NCBI GenBank assembly: GCA_024398995.1
Contig: JAKSIE010000004.1
Location: forward strand, 1 to 64,000
Direction: 5' to 3'
DNA from: Fibrobacter sp.
GTDB lineage: Bacteria; Fibrobacterota; Fibrobacteria; Fibrobacterales; Fibrobacteraceae
DNA length: 64,000 bases
Numbering within the stretch: the stretch's first letter is position 1; each line of letters starts with the position of its first letter. The notes under the pieces were generated by a model that saw only the letters and a program-made list of their open reading frames with translations, was not told where the DNA came from and searched no databases. Shown piece by piece: positions 25,351 through 34,084 of this stretch. The translations under genes and the position numbers were made by a program.

Positions 25351-27522
25351 CTAATAGCTAAAACGAATCTCGTCTGCATACAATGCCGCACCCACAGTTC
25401 CCTTATAGTAATTACCCATGGCACTAGATGCCATTGCAATGCGAATGTGGGTCACAGCAAAGTCTTCCGGTTTGTCGGTTTTCACAAGATGGTTATCAAT
25501 GCCATTCTTATTTTTCAGTGTCGAATTAAACGTACTTGAATTTTCAATCGGAGATCCAGCAAAGGGCGTTCCATACTTCAATTTCATTCTAATAGTTGTA
25601 TATCCTTCACGACTAGCCGGCGAAATTGAAACCACATCCGGATCATCCTCGGAATCCACTGTGGTAGCGCGATACCAAGCAGAAGCTACCATAGTATTTT
25701 CCGCTCCAGACCTATACTGGTTTTTTCCATCGTTTGATGTAGATGTTCTGTTTTCCAAAACAACATAAAGGTCACACGAGTCTCCGGCCCCCGCATACTT
25801 CACGTCAAATTCCACATAACGGGGACGAGCTTTAAACGGACGGCCAAAATCAATCAATTCGTTACCATCTTCATACTTCAATAAATTGTCACTACCGAGG
25901 AGTGCGGGAACTTTTTTGGGATTAAAATAACCAACAAACATATTGCCACTTGCAATTTTCCCAACAATATTTTTTGTCACCATTTTTACAACAGACTTAT
26001 TTTCGTTGACCGTTAAAGTCTTTCCTGCAGTTGCAGCATCATTATTACCATTATCCCAACCATCCACATCGTTTGTTCCGCCAAAAGCATCAGACACCCA
26101 CGTGTTAAAATCACTATTCTGATACTGGTAGCCCGCTCTGATTTCATACCTTTCAGAAACAAATCCATTGGAAACTGTAACCCACTTTGAAGTGAGATCA
26201 TAGCTCTCGCCATTTTCCAGTTCTTCAACAGAAGCGTCCTCAGACAATTCAATTCCGCTCACTTCCAGTTTAGACAGATCCGTCATGAATTTCAGATTAT
26301 CAAAATGAATCCAACGGAACCACTCGCCGTTTTCTTCGATACTATCAATAACAGCATCGTTACCGGCAATCTTCATTGCAGTAATTCGAGGTGCCACAGC
26401 AGCTTCCTCAAAATCAGCAGAAATAGTCCACTCCACAGTGCTGCCATCTTCAGCCATGATAGTCATGGTCACTGGTTCGCGCAAATCCAAAGCCTCAGCT
26501 TTCAAGTTCTGAGAAGCGGATTCAGAAACCTCGATAGCCAGCTCAACAGAAACGATTTCCTTCTGTTTCTGAAGATGAACAACAACAGTTTTATTTTCTG
26601 TATCAATGGTCGCATCTGCGATTTCATTCTTGGCAGAAATAGAAACCAATTCCTTTTCCGTAGAGGCAGGCTTTTCATCTTCAGCCGCAATATCAACCAC
26701 AACAATCCAAGTCTGCTTGGTCTTGCCGTCTTCTGCAGTCACCACAATTTCCTGGGCATTGGACCAATCCTCAATCTTTTCAGGATCCGGAGAAATAGAG
26801 GCTCCATCAGAAATCTTGTAGGAATTCACCGTAGCGTCTTCAATCTTCTGGTCGCTGGCCAACTTTATGGAAATGGTATCGCCTGCGTGACCAACCTTGA
26901 ACTGATTCTTGAAAGTCAGCTGCAAGTCCGTTTCCGTTTTCAGAGCCTTTTCACTGCTGCTAGAGGATTCTGCCTTTGCAGAACTGCTAGAACTTTTTGC
27001 ATTCTTGACACTGGAAGAAGACTTTTCGTCCTTGGAGTCAGAAGAAGGTTCTTCCTGTTCAACACCGGGAATGGTGATTTCTATTTTCCAAATAGCCGGG
27101 TCTCCATTTTCTGCGACAAGCATAACATAGATAACCTGGCTCTTGGGAATACGAATCTTGCTGCCGGCCTTAAGGTTCTTCTTCACATAAGAAACTTCGT
27201 TTGCCAGGGAATCCAAAGCAGCAGAGTCACTGGGAAATTCCTTGAACTTCCCGTCCACCAGGTGGAGGGTCGCCAAGTTACTCGCACTAATGGATTCAAT
27301 GGTCAAGGAATCCCATGTTTCCAAGGATTCCGGCGGAGCCACCGTGGTCACTTTAATGATGTGTTCTTCTTCAGAAACAGAAGCGTCACCATCTTGCTCC
27401 TCAAAAACGATGTTCTTGAAAGCCTTGTAGTGGGACGCCTCAAACTCATCGTAATCGGCGGTACAAGCCACAAAGGAGAGTACCATCGCTGCAAACGTAA
27501 AAAGGGAGAAAAACTGTTTCAT
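25351..27522 (-). CDS. Surface lipoprotein with repeated beta domains, poly-Ser linker and PCMD-like domain
   Basis: A 723-residue lipoprotein (lipobox FVAC, Cys20). After an N-terminal beta domain (25-155) comes a Ser-rich linker (160-198). Two or three DUF5018-like beta-sandwich modules follow, each ending in a V-T/M-A-E-D-G-x-T-x-x-W motif (TAEDGKTKQTWIV; MAEDGSTVEWTI). The C-terminal region (about 455-723) resembles the PCMD (putative carbohydrate metabolism) domain of Bacteroidota lipoproteins. A surface carbohydrate-binding role is inferred. It lies nine bases after a related gene. Confidence 0.75.
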   Translation of the reverse strand: MKQFFSLFTFAAMVLSFVACTADYDEFEASHYKAFKNIVFEEQDGDASVSEEEHIIKVTTVAPPESLETWDSLTIESISASNLATLHLVDGKFKEFPSDSAALDSLANEVSYVKKNLKAGSKIRIPKSQVIYVMLVAENGDPAIWKIEITIPGVEQEEPSSDSKDEKSSSSVKNAKSSSSSAKAESSSSSEKALKTETDLQLTFKNQFKVGHAGDTISIKLASDQKIEDATVNSYKISDGASISPDPEKIEDWSNAQEIVVTAEDGKTKQTWIVVVDIAAEDEKPASTEKELVSISAKNEIADATIDTENKTVVVHLQKQKEIVSVELAIEVSESASQNLKAEALDLREPVTMTIMAEDGSTVEWTISADFEEAAVAPRITAMKIAGNDAVIDSIEENGEWFRWIHFDNLKFMTDLSKLEVSGIELSEDASVEELENGESYDLTSKWVTVSNGFVSERYEIRAGYQYQNSDFNTWVSDAFGGTNDVDGWDNGNNDAATAGKTLTVNENKSVVKMVTKNIVGKIASGNMFVGYFNPKKVPALLGSDNLLKYEDGNELIDFGRPFKARPRYVEFDVKYAGAGDSCDLYVVLENRTSTSNDGKNQYRSGAENTMVASAWYRATTVDSEDDPDVVSISPASREGYTTIRMKLKYGTPFAGSPIENSSTFNSTLKNKNGIDNHLVKTDKPEDFAVTHIRIAMASSAMGNYYKGTVGAALYADEIRFSY

Positions 27523-27531
27523 ACTAACCCC

Positions 27532-29070
27532 TTAGTAGTTTAGCTTAAATTCATCAATAATCAACTGTGAGCCTTCGCCACCGCGGAAATTCTTTTTCAT
27601 TTGAGAACTTGTACCACCATCGGCCACGTAAGCCAAGGCAGAAGAAGCAAACATCACACGAATGGAGACAACTTCTTCGTCACCCGTTCCGAGAGTAAGG
27701 CCCTTGACGCCAATAGCTTCATCGGCGATCAAACCTGCATCACCACCATATATCAGCGGTACAGTCTTCTTTCCCATTTCCACAGAAGCACTGTCGGAAA
27801 TTTTGCCCGCAGCAACGATCTTGTTATCGGCGCTGACCAACGCAACGTAAATCAAGGAAGACTGAGGGTAAGTGTTATTGGTGTTACCCACATGATTGTA
27901 TGCATAGGTTACATCGAAGCTTACAGGGTGGCCTTCAAAAGGCTGACCAAATTTCATATACTGGGAGAAATCGGCAGGGCGCTTATCTGCACCGGCATCT
28001 TTGTTGTCGGCCATATAGATGGAAGCGGCATCCGTACCTGTGTAAGATCCTGCAAAGTAGAATCCACCAGCCATTTTCCAGCCACCCTCAATCTTAAGGA
28101 TGCCCACGGCAGCAGTTCCAGAAACAGACTTAGTAGTCAGAGTAATTTTTGAATTATTGAATATGGCATTAGCTTCAGAAGCCATGGTAATATCATAATC
28201 GACAACCACATTGAAAATTCCGTAACCCTTGGTCGCCATAGCATCGCTGGTACTGCCCCAGAAGGTCTTGTCCCAACTATCGAAACTGGAACCCGGCAGC
28301 TGCGGTTGGTCCGCAGAAGTACTGGATTCAATAACCTCTTCACTAGAGCTGGATTCGTCAACAGCTTCAGAAGAGCTAGAGTCTTCAACGATTTCAGAGC
28401 TACTAGAATCAACAACTTCTTCAGAGGAACTGGATTCTACGATTTCTTCGCTGCTGGAACTTTCCTCAACAGGTTCTTCGCTAGAACTAGATTCTACGAC
28501 TTCTTCACTAGAGCTAGATTCAGCAGTTTCTTCGCTGCTGGAGCTTTCCTCAACAGGCTCTTCGCTAGAGCTAGACTCATCCTCTTCTTCAGCGGAGCTG
28601 GAGGATACCTCATCATCTGCCGCTTCAGAGGAGCTAGAGGAGCTCTTATCCTTAGAGCTAGAAGACTTTTCTTCAGGGAAAGAAACCTCCCACACCGCAA
28701 CCGTACGGTTTTCATCATCCAAGACAACAATTCGCACGACATTACCATCGCCGAACTTGATGACAGAGCCTTCCTTCAGTTCTGCGTCCCAGTCAAAAGA
28801 CGGATCCACCGGATCATCGTCCGTAGCGACAAAATACTTGCTTCCGCCCAGAGCTTCCAAAGAGCCTACGACCAGGGAATCAACTGCACCAGACAAGGTG
28901 ATTTCGTGATTCTTGGCATCAATTGTAAAATCAACCGCCTCAAAAATGTCTACTGCGACCATTTCATCTGGAACAATTTTTGTACCAGAATCTTCACAGC
29001 CCGCCATTAGGCCTAAAGAGGCAAGCAAAGCACCACCAACAACCAACTTCTTTAAATGTTTACGTTGCAT
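27532..29070 (-). CDS. Surface lipoprotein with long poly-Ser/Glu linker and PCMD-like domain
   Basis: A 512-residue lipoprotein (lipobox LMAGC). A short N-terminal beta module (about 35-135, VWEVSFPEEK at its end) is followed by about 125 residues of reiterated S-S-S-S-E-E-x-V-E/D, then a PCMD-like domain (about 265-512; FDSWDKTFWGS, FGQPFEGHPVSFDVTY). It is a shorter relative of the next gene downstream. Poly-Ser linkers are typical of Fibrobacter cell-surface and cellulolytic proteins. The second gene of an apparent duplication, in the same operon. Confidence 0.75.
   Translation of the reverse strand: MQRKHLKKLVVGGALLASLGLMAGCEDSGTKIVPDEMVAVDIFEAVDFTIDAKNHEITLSGAVDSLVVGSLEALGGSKYFVATDDDPVDPSFDWDAELKEGSVIKFGDGNVVRIVVLDDENRTVAVWEVSFPEEKSSSSKDKSSSSSSEAADDEVSSSSAEEEDESSSSEEPVEESSSSEETAESSSSEEVVESSSSEEPVEESSSSEEIVESSSSEEVVDSSSSEIVEDSSSSEAVDESSSSEEVIESSTSADQPQLPGSSFDSWDKTFWGSTSDAMATKGYGIFNVVVDYDITMASEANAIFNNSKITLTTKSVSGTAAVGILKIEGGWKMAGGFYFAGSYTGTDAASIYMADNKDAGADKRPADFSQYMKFGQPFEGHPVSFDVTYAYNHVGNTNNTYPQSSLIYVALVSADNKIVAAGKISDSASVEMGKKTVPLIYGGDAGLIADEAIGVKGLTLGTGDEEVVSIRVMFASSALAYVADGGTSSQMKKNFRGGEGSQLIIDEFKLNY
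28330..28660. repeat. Degenerate codon repeat encoding Ser-Ser-Ser-Ser-Glu-Glu units
   Basis: About eleven approximate units of 24-36 bases, built on TCTTCGCTAGAGCTAGA-type cores (minus-strand Ser codons), within the lipoprotein gene. Unit lengths vary by whole codons. Confidence 0.7.
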
Positions 29071-29081
29071 AGTGATTCTCC

Positions 29082-30017
29082 TTAGAAGAATGCGACCAAT
29101 GAGAAATTCAAGGCCAAAAGGTTAATGGTAAAGTTTACGACATTCGCCACCACACGGCTATGGCTTTTGCCATTCTCTTCTACATCCAGAACCGAGGTGC
29201 TCAAGCCCAGCAAGCCCACAGATGTTTCAAAAGCAAATCGGTCCAGCACCATAATGCAAATGCCCGGATTGATGCCGACCTCAATAGACCAAGAACTATT
29301 TTTAGACTTGTCCAAATCCTCACCATTGTCGCTTTGAGAAATACCGTAGGAATAGCCTAGCTTAATCGATGTTTCATTAAACACATACAAATTTCTAGAA
29401 GAAATCACCTTAAAGTAATTTTTCAGCATAGGCTGGAAGAAAAATCCGTTGCTCACGTACTTGCGATGCTGCTTCATATCCAAAAGATCTTCGAGCAAGG
29501 AAAAATCGATATCGTACCAAGTACGGGAGTAGCCAGCCCTCATACCAATGGCCATTGCATCCTTAACGAAGTAACCACCGAAGGCTTCCAAGGTAAAGGT
29601 ATAGCCATAGGCCTCGTAGACATCGCCAATCATAATATTCAAAGCGTCGTCTTCAGAATTAGCCTGAATCAGGGAAAGGGTCAAGCCAGAATAGATATGT
29701 CCCTTGGAAATAGTTTCGTCGGGTTCTACAGGATACAAGGCGCCAAGCACGCCGCCAGTCTTAGAACTGGAGGAAGAATACATGGCCTCTACGGAACTAG
29801 AAGAAGAGGACACCGCCTCTACTAGACTTGAAGAACTTAACACTACGGAAACAGAGCTGGAGGATTCCGTGCTGTAAGAATCAACGACCGCAGAACTGGA
29901 AGACTCTACGACAGCAGGTTCGGAACTAGAAACAGCTTCCTGCGCGTCTTGAGCAAAGGAAGACACTCCACCTAACAAAAATGCAAATAATGCAACTAAC
30001 CCAAAATTGTTTTTCAT
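29082..30017 (-). CDS. Outer-membrane barrel with Ser-rich N-terminal region
   Basis: A 311-residue exported protein. Signal peptide (cleavage near SSFAQ), then a Ser/Val-rich tract with five S-S-S-S clusters (about residues 25-90), then a beta-strand domain ending in Phe-Phe (FSLVAFF). The start is placed at the ATG at 30017, because the upstream in-frame part overlaps the preceding gene and lacks a signal-like profile. Eleven bases separate it from the next gene. Probably an outer-membrane barrel partnered with the lipoproteins encoded after it. Confidence 0.72.
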   Translation of the reverse strand: MKNNFGLVALFAFLLGGVSSFAQDAQEAVSSSEPAVVESSSSAVVDSYSTESSSSVSVVLSSSSLVEAVSSSSSSVEAMYSSSSSKTGGVLGALYPVEPDETISKGHIYSGLTLSLIQANSEDDALNIMIGDVYEAYGYTFTLEAFGGYFVKDAMAIGMRAGYSRTWYDIDFSLLEDLLDMKQHRKYVSNGFFFQPMLKNYFKVISSRNLYVFNETSIKLGYSYGISQSDNGEDLDKSKNSSWSIEVGINPGICIMVLDRFAFETSVGLLGLSTSVLDVEENGKSHSRVVANVVNFTINLLALNFSLVAFF

Positions 30018-30039
30018 AATGATTCTATTAATCACTTTT

Positions 30040-31635
30040 TTAGAAAGCAAAGATAAACCCTGTTGTAAGAAGGCCCAAGCCAACAGCACCAAGACCTACA
30101 CCAATTCCAAACTTGATATCGCCATTATCGTTCAATCGATTATTGTCCTTAATCATCTTCTGAGTATCGGGACTATCAAATGCAGCCAACTTTTCATAGG
30201 CATGCTTCTTATCAGCAGCCTTGCTCCAATCACGTTCGGCAAGCAACCACAAAGTTCCGCCAACAACAATAGGAGCAATAGACGCGTACATCATAATACG
30301 GCCTTTACGATGTTTACTACGTCTTGCGTTAAACTCGTTCTGGGACTGAATGAAGTCAAGGTCATCAAGCACAGGCGTCATTTCAACGTTAATCAAGTTC
30401 GGCATGTACGGTCTGATTTCCGTAGTCACGGAGGTATCGCGATAACCGACCTTACGCAAGTAGATCGTCGCACTCACCTGGGGCTGAACGTTATCAACCA
30501 CCATATCGGTGATGTAGTGAGGCATTACGTACTCCGTGGGAGCTTCGTTGACGAAAACTTCAACAGCTTCGGGGTCCGTATTCAAGGTCAAACGGGTTGA
30601 AGGACGGAGCACAGGGATTGTCACCTTGTTCAGGCTATCCTTGTTAATGCGAACAACGGCGGAGCCCCACCATTCCACATCCTTAAGGACCTGCATCACA
30701 GAGATAGTGTACTTGCCGGGCCTGATATTCTTGATGGTATCCGGAGCAACCTGCTTCAGAGGAATACCGTTCACAAAGAGGGAGCATGCGGCAGGTTCAG
30801 AAATAACAAGGAGGTTTGCACTGCCCTGAGGATAAAGATCGATTTTTTCTTTCTTCTCGATAATTACGGGAACAACGTAGTTGGAAAGAGAAAGGTCGAT
30901 CATGGCCTCGTCTTCCAGGTTGTAAAGTCGCTTCAAATCCAAGCGGAAAATCTTGATAAACGGATTTGCCTTGTCAGCAGCAATGCTATCCTGAATTTCG
31001 CGTTGGCGGATTTCCTCTTCGACCTTGGCAATCTCTTCCATTTTCTTACGGTCGTCTTCCTTGGCCAAGGCTGTTTCAAAGTCGTCATCGGCACCGTCGT
31101 CTTCGGCCACAGTTTCAGCAACAGTTTCGGACTGGGCGGCAACAGACTCCTTGATGGCGTCGGTCATGATAACGGAGGTGTCCTTTTTGATTTCGACCTC
31201 TTCCTCGTCATCTTCCTCGGTTTCCTCAACCTGCTGGCCGTTGCTTCGCTGAAGTTCGGCATTGGCGGCATCCGCAAGACGAGCAAAGCGCTTCATCTGC
31301 TTTTCTGTCGGCTTCTTAAGGTAAACCGTATCCTTTTCAATCTTTACGAAAATAGCTTCCAGTTCAACAGAGTCGCCACTGACCCAATAGCGAACAGCGA
31401 CTTCCCTACTTTGGGGGACTTCAGGAACAGCGGCTTTCACAGAATCTACAATAGTCTTGGACGTAGAATCCACAGCAGCGGGAGCTGCGGTTTGAACCTC
31501 ATCGGCAGATTGCGCAGATGAACCCTCAAATACAGTTGCTTGAGCAGAAGAATCTTCCGTGGACCAGTCATCATCATCCTGGGCAAAGGCGATTACGCTC
31601 AAGAACGAAAACAGAACAAAAATCTTCCTCAACAT
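30040..31635 (-). CDS. PEGA-domain envelope protein with C-terminal membrane helices
   Basis: A 531-residue exported protein. Signal peptide (cleavage near AFAQ), an acidic low-complexity part (20-60 and 130-200, many Glu/Asp), a charged helical stretch, then two PEGA-like beta modules: LLVISEPAACSLFVNGIPLKQV (about 275) and TRLTLNTDPEAVEVFVNEAP (about 350). Two hydrophobic segments lie near the end. PEGA domains often bind surface carbohydrate or S-layers. First gene of the five-gene cluster. TATCTTTC ends five bases before its ATG with no Shine-Dalgarno. Confidence 0.75.
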   Translation of the reverse strand: MLRKIFVLFSFLSVIAFAQDDDDWSTEDSSAQATVFEGSSAQSADEVQTAAPAAVDSTSKTIVDSVKAAVPEVPQSREVAVRYWVSGDSVELEAIFVKIEKDTVYLKKPTEKQMKRFARLADAANAELQRSNGQQVEETEEDDEEEVEIKKDTSVIMTDAIKESVAAQSETVAETVAEDDGADDDFETALAKEDDRKKMEEIAKVEEEIRQREIQDSIAADKANPFIKIFRLDLKRLYNLEDEAMIDLSLSNYVVPVIIEKKEKIDLYPQGSANLLVISEPAACSLFVNGIPLKQVAPDTIKNIRPGKYTISVMQVLKDVEWWGSAVVRINKDSLNKVTIPVLRPSTRLTLNTDPEAVEVFVNEAPTEYVMPHYITDMVVDNVQPQVSATIYLRKVGYRDTSVTTEIRPYMPNLINVEMTPVLDDLDFIQSQNEFNARRSKHRKGRIMMYASIAPIVVGGTLWLLAERDWSKAADKKHAYEKLAAFDSPDTQKMIKDNNRLNDNGDIKFGIGVGLGAVGLGLLTTGFIFAF

Positions 31636-31640
31636 GTAAA

Positions 31641-31648
31641 GAAAGATA
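31641..31648 (-). promoter_or_regulatory. Promoter element TATCTTTC of the surface cluster
   Basis: TATCTTTC, five bases, then the ATG of the PEGA gene. It fits TAnnTTTN with a leaderless-type spacing. Confidence 0.4.
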
Positions 31649-31651
31649 CAT

Positions 31652-31678
31652 AAAAAAAGGGGGGTTACCCCCCCCTAT
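31652..31678 (-). terminator. Terminator of the RsmB-like methyltransferase gene
   Basis: Six G and eight C residues flank a TTA loop, followed on the minus strand by seven T residues. It ends only four bases before the promoter element of the surface cluster. Confidence 0.8.
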
Positions 31679-31681
31679 TTT

Positions 31682-32440
31682 CTAGGTTTTCACCAATTTT
31701 GCGCAATAAATTGGGCCCCTACCTTCAGAACGGTCCGGAAGGATGTGAATTCCCAATTCCGTACGGTCTGCCCCAGGCAACAAATCAGCGATTTCAACAG
31801 ACTGCATAGATGGGCGTTTTTTCAGGATTTTTCTCACGACATCGTCATTTTCCATGGGGGAAAGAGCGCAAGTTCCGTACACAATAAAGCCACCCGGTCT
31901 GAGGGCGTCTACAGCGGAAGCCAAAAGCGCGCCCTGTTCCACAGAAAGGCGCTTCACGCGCTTACTGGACCATTCCGCCAAGTGGGTCGGAGACGCCAGA
32001 ACATGCCTGTCCGAGGAACAAGGGGCATCCAGCAAAATGCAATCGTAGGATTCCTTCTTATGAAGGCCAAATTTCATGCCATCATAACCCGTAACATTGA
32101 TAATGCTACGCCAATTTTCCGGCAGGGAATCATCGATGACTCGCTTCAGACGCATACGACGATCCGGCGAGCGATCGTTGCTCTGCAACGACCCCTCCCC
32201 CTTCAGTTTGGAAGCAATAACAAGGGTTTTTCCACCCGGGGCAGCGCACATATCCAGCACATCCATTCCCGGCACCACCCCAAGCGCTTCCGCGGCAAAA
32301 ACCGAAGCCTCATCCAAAAAATAAGGTTCCAGATTATCGCCAAACTGCAATTTCGTTGCCCTGCCCTCGCCCTTCAGAGCTTCTAGCAGCTGAGGCCAAC
32401 GATCGCCATACAACTTTTCGTAGTAGTCAAAAAATTCCAT
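31682..32440 (-). CDS. RsmB/NOP-family RNA m5C methyltransferase, catalytic domain only
   Basis: A 252-residue SAM-dependent enzyme. Motif I is MCAAPGGKTLVIA, the motif IV Cys is in LLDAPCSSDRH, and the catalytic Cys of motif VI is in VYGTCALSPMEND, so both cysteines of the m5C mechanism are kept. It lacks the NusB-like N-terminal domain of RsmB and the PUA-type tail of RsmF, resembling compact NSUN4-like enzymes. Target RNA unknown. TATGTTTG ends six bases before the ATG, so it may be leaderless; a GTG one codon upstream is also possible. Confidence 0.88.
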   Translation of the reverse strand: MEFFDYYEKLYGDRWPQLLEALKGEGRATKLQFGDNLEPYFLDEASVFAAEALGVVPGMDVLDMCAAPGGKTLVIASKLKGEGSLQSNDRSPDRRMRLKRVIDDSLPENWRSIINVTGYDGMKFGLHKKESYDCILLDAPCSSDRHVLASPTHLAEWSSKRVKRLSVEQGALLASAVDALRPGGFIVYGTCALSPMENDDVVRKILKKRPSMQSVEIADLLPGADRTELGIHILPDRSEGRGPIYCAKLVKT

Positions 32441-32446
32441 CACCTA

Positions 32447-32454
32447 CAAACATA
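32447..32454 (-). promoter_or_regulatory. Promoter element TATGTTTG of the methyltransferase gene
   Basis: A full TAnnTTTG match, six bases before the ATG at 32440. Confidence 0.45.
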
Positions 32455-32488
32455 GAAAATGCTAGAACCCCCTTGCCTTTCATCAAGA

Positions 32489-32517
32489 CTCTGCAAACAA
32501 TGAAATTGTTTGCAGAG
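32489..32517. repeat. Perfect 13-bp inverted repeat
   Basis: CTCTGCAAACAAT and its exact complement ATTGTTTGCAGAG, separated by GAA. It is followed on the plus strand by a GGAGGT...ACCTCC pair, with no T-run. It lies between the methyltransferase gene and tRNA-Gln. Confidence 0.8.
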
Positions 32518-32556
32518 GAGGTCTTAGGGGGACACCTCCCCCCTTGTCACATAACG

Positions 32557-32587
32557 AAAAAGCCCCTCGTTTCCGAGAGGCTTTTTC
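32557..32587 (-). terminator. tRNA-Gln terminator
   Basis: Stem AAAAAGCC.CTCG / CGAG.GGCTTTTT, immediately after the tRNA 3' end; on the minus strand the second arm runs into T residues. Confidence 0.85.
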
Positions 32588-32588
32588 A

Positions 32589-32659
32589 TTGAGTTACCAG
32601 GATTCGAACCTAGACAAACAGAGTCAGAATCTGTTGTGCTACCGTTACACCATAACTCA
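32589..32659 (-). tRNA. tRNA-Gln (anticodon CTG)
   Basis: The minus strand folds into a full cloverleaf: acceptor TGAGTTA/TAACTCA, D stem GTGT/GCAC with AACGGTA loop, anticodon stem ACAGA/TCTGT with loop TTCTGAC (anticodon CTG), and T arm CTAGG-TTCGAAT-CCTGG. The T1-A72 weak pair is typical of tRNA-Gln. The discriminator is A, and CCA is not encoded. No sign of an element integrated at its 3' end. Confidence 0.95.
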
Positions 32660-32683
32660 TCGTGTGAGCCAAAGGTAGTAAAG

Positions 32684-34084
32684 CTACTTTTCCTTGGCAA
32701 GGGGGTTTTCAAAAATATTTTGACTTGGAACCTGGTAAGTCATGCCCTGAATCTGCTGAATAGCTCCTTCCGGGAGGGTTACACCGGTCAAAGTCACGTA
32801 AATCCAGCTGGGAGCCTCAGATTCCAGCATCTTAGCCATAACCTTGCGGTCACCACTGTACAGCACAACTTCCTGTGCTCCAGCAGGCATATCTCTCAGG
32901 ACAAAGGTCTCGCAGGCAACGTCGCGAACGAAGTGAGACGTACCCTTGATACCCACAACCACACTGTTCAGCATGCAGTTATTGCTCTGGGTGGAGTCAT
33001 TCTTGTCAACAATCACGTTAACCTTGCTCACCAGGCCAGCGGCCCTAACCAGAGTATCTGCCCCAAGGTCCAAGGTATCCTTCAGGTCCTTAATTTCCTT
33101 TTCAAGAACGTAGCGAGAAGTTCCAGCCTGGGAAACAACATTGTCCTGGATCTTGCGGTATTCCACTCGGAAAGAGTCTTCGGGGACTTCCTTAGGAACG
33201 TTCAGCCACCAACGGCCAAGACTGTCCGTCGTAGTCATCACGGTAAACTTCAAGGAATCGCCTTCAAATCCGAAACCGTACAAGTCCGTAATCAAGTTGA
33301 CTTCGACACCTTCGCAAGCCTTACCGTTCTTGCAGAAAACCTGGCCAGAAATTCGGGAAACCAGCTTAGCTTCCGCTTCGTTTTCCTTGATCAAGGAATC
33401 GATTTCAGCGGTGGGGCTCCAAATAAAGGGACCAATTTCAAGAGTGTCGCCAGTTTTCAATTCGCCGCCCATGCTCCAGGTACGATAGACCACTGTATCG
33501 GACAGGCCAGAATTCTGGAGTTTAGCCACAATCTGGGCATCACCCGGGTAGAATTCCATCCACCAGTTACCTTCCGGCAGCAGAATCTCGAATGTATCAC
33601 CGGCAAACACGCTTTCATAGAACGGAGTTCCAGAAACGCCAACGATGAAATGAGAGCCTACCTGGACTGCAGGTTCAAGCACATCTTCGTAGACCAAACT
33701 ACTCTTGAATACAGCAGCCTTAGACAAGGTAATCTTGTCAAGATCCTTGGCCTTGCGAGTCGCCTTGGGCAGGAAGAAAATTTCAGAAACAGCAGCGTCA
33801 ATGACTGCCAGCTGGAAGGTGTCAGAAAGAACGGAGTCGAAAGAGTAAGCACCGTTAGAATCTGTGGTCACTTCGATCAATTCGGGAACGCCAACACCGC
33901 TTTCTACGTGGGTTCGAGCAATACGGACAATTGCATCAGAGGCTTCGGAGCCATCGGCACGATAAACCACGCCGGCAACGGTATTACCCGTATCGGTAAC
34001 TGTTCCCGCGACCTTATCTGTACATCCCACCAAGCCCAAAATCAGGGCCATAAGCATAGAAGATTTCAAAATAATCTTACTCAT
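32684..34084 (-). CDS. Lipoprotein with carboxypeptidase-regulatory-like domains
   Basis: A 466-residue lipoprotein (lipobox LVGC, Cys21). The first mature region (about 28-110) is a carboxypeptidase-regulatory/CnaB-like beta-sandwich: TVAGVVYRADGSEASDAIVR, then TDSNGAYSFDSV. A second similar module (about 245-330) has SRISGQVFCKNGKACEGVEV and TDSLGRWWLNVP. The remainder is beta-rich. Such modules are structural or ligand-binding parts of surface proteins. Its start codon overlaps the stop of the TIGR02147 gene by four bases (ATGA), so regulator and lipoprotein are translated as a pair. Confidence 0.78.
   Translation of the reverse strand: MSKIILKSSMLMALILGLVGCTDKVAGTVTDTGNTVAGVVYRADGSEASDAIVRIARTHVESGVGVPELIEVTTDSNGAYSFDSVLSDTFQLAVIDAAVSEIFFLPKATRKAKDLDKITLSKAAVFKSSLVYEDVLEPAVQVGSHFIVGVSGTPFYESVFAGDTFEILLPEGNWWMEFYPGDAQIVAKLQNSGLSDTVVYRTWSMGGELKTGDTLEIGPFIWSPTAEIDSLIKENEAEAKLVSRISGQVFCKNGKACEGVEVNLITDLYGFGFEGDSLKFTVMTTTDSLGRWWLNVPKEVPEDSFRVEYRKIQDNVVSQAGTSRYVLEKEIKDLKDTLDLGADTLVRAAGLVSKVNVIVDKNDSTQSNNCMLNSVVVGIKGTSHFVRDVACETFVLRDMPAGAQEVVLYSGDRKVMAKMLESEAPSWIYVTLTGVTLPEGAIQQIQGMTYQVPSQNIFENPLAKEK

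Noticed and set aside
24741-25539. Ser-, Gly- and Ala-rich plus-strand frames opposite the Ala/Glu-rich linker
   Set aside because: They mirror the low-complexity linker of the real minus-strand gene.
28330-28660. Possible CRISPR-like array
   Set aside because: The repeats are in-frame Ser/Glu codon repeats of varying length with no spacers.
32589-32659. Possible integration site of a genomic island at tRNA-Gln
   Set aside because: No integrase nearby and no repeat of the tRNA 3' end noticed in the flanking DNA.
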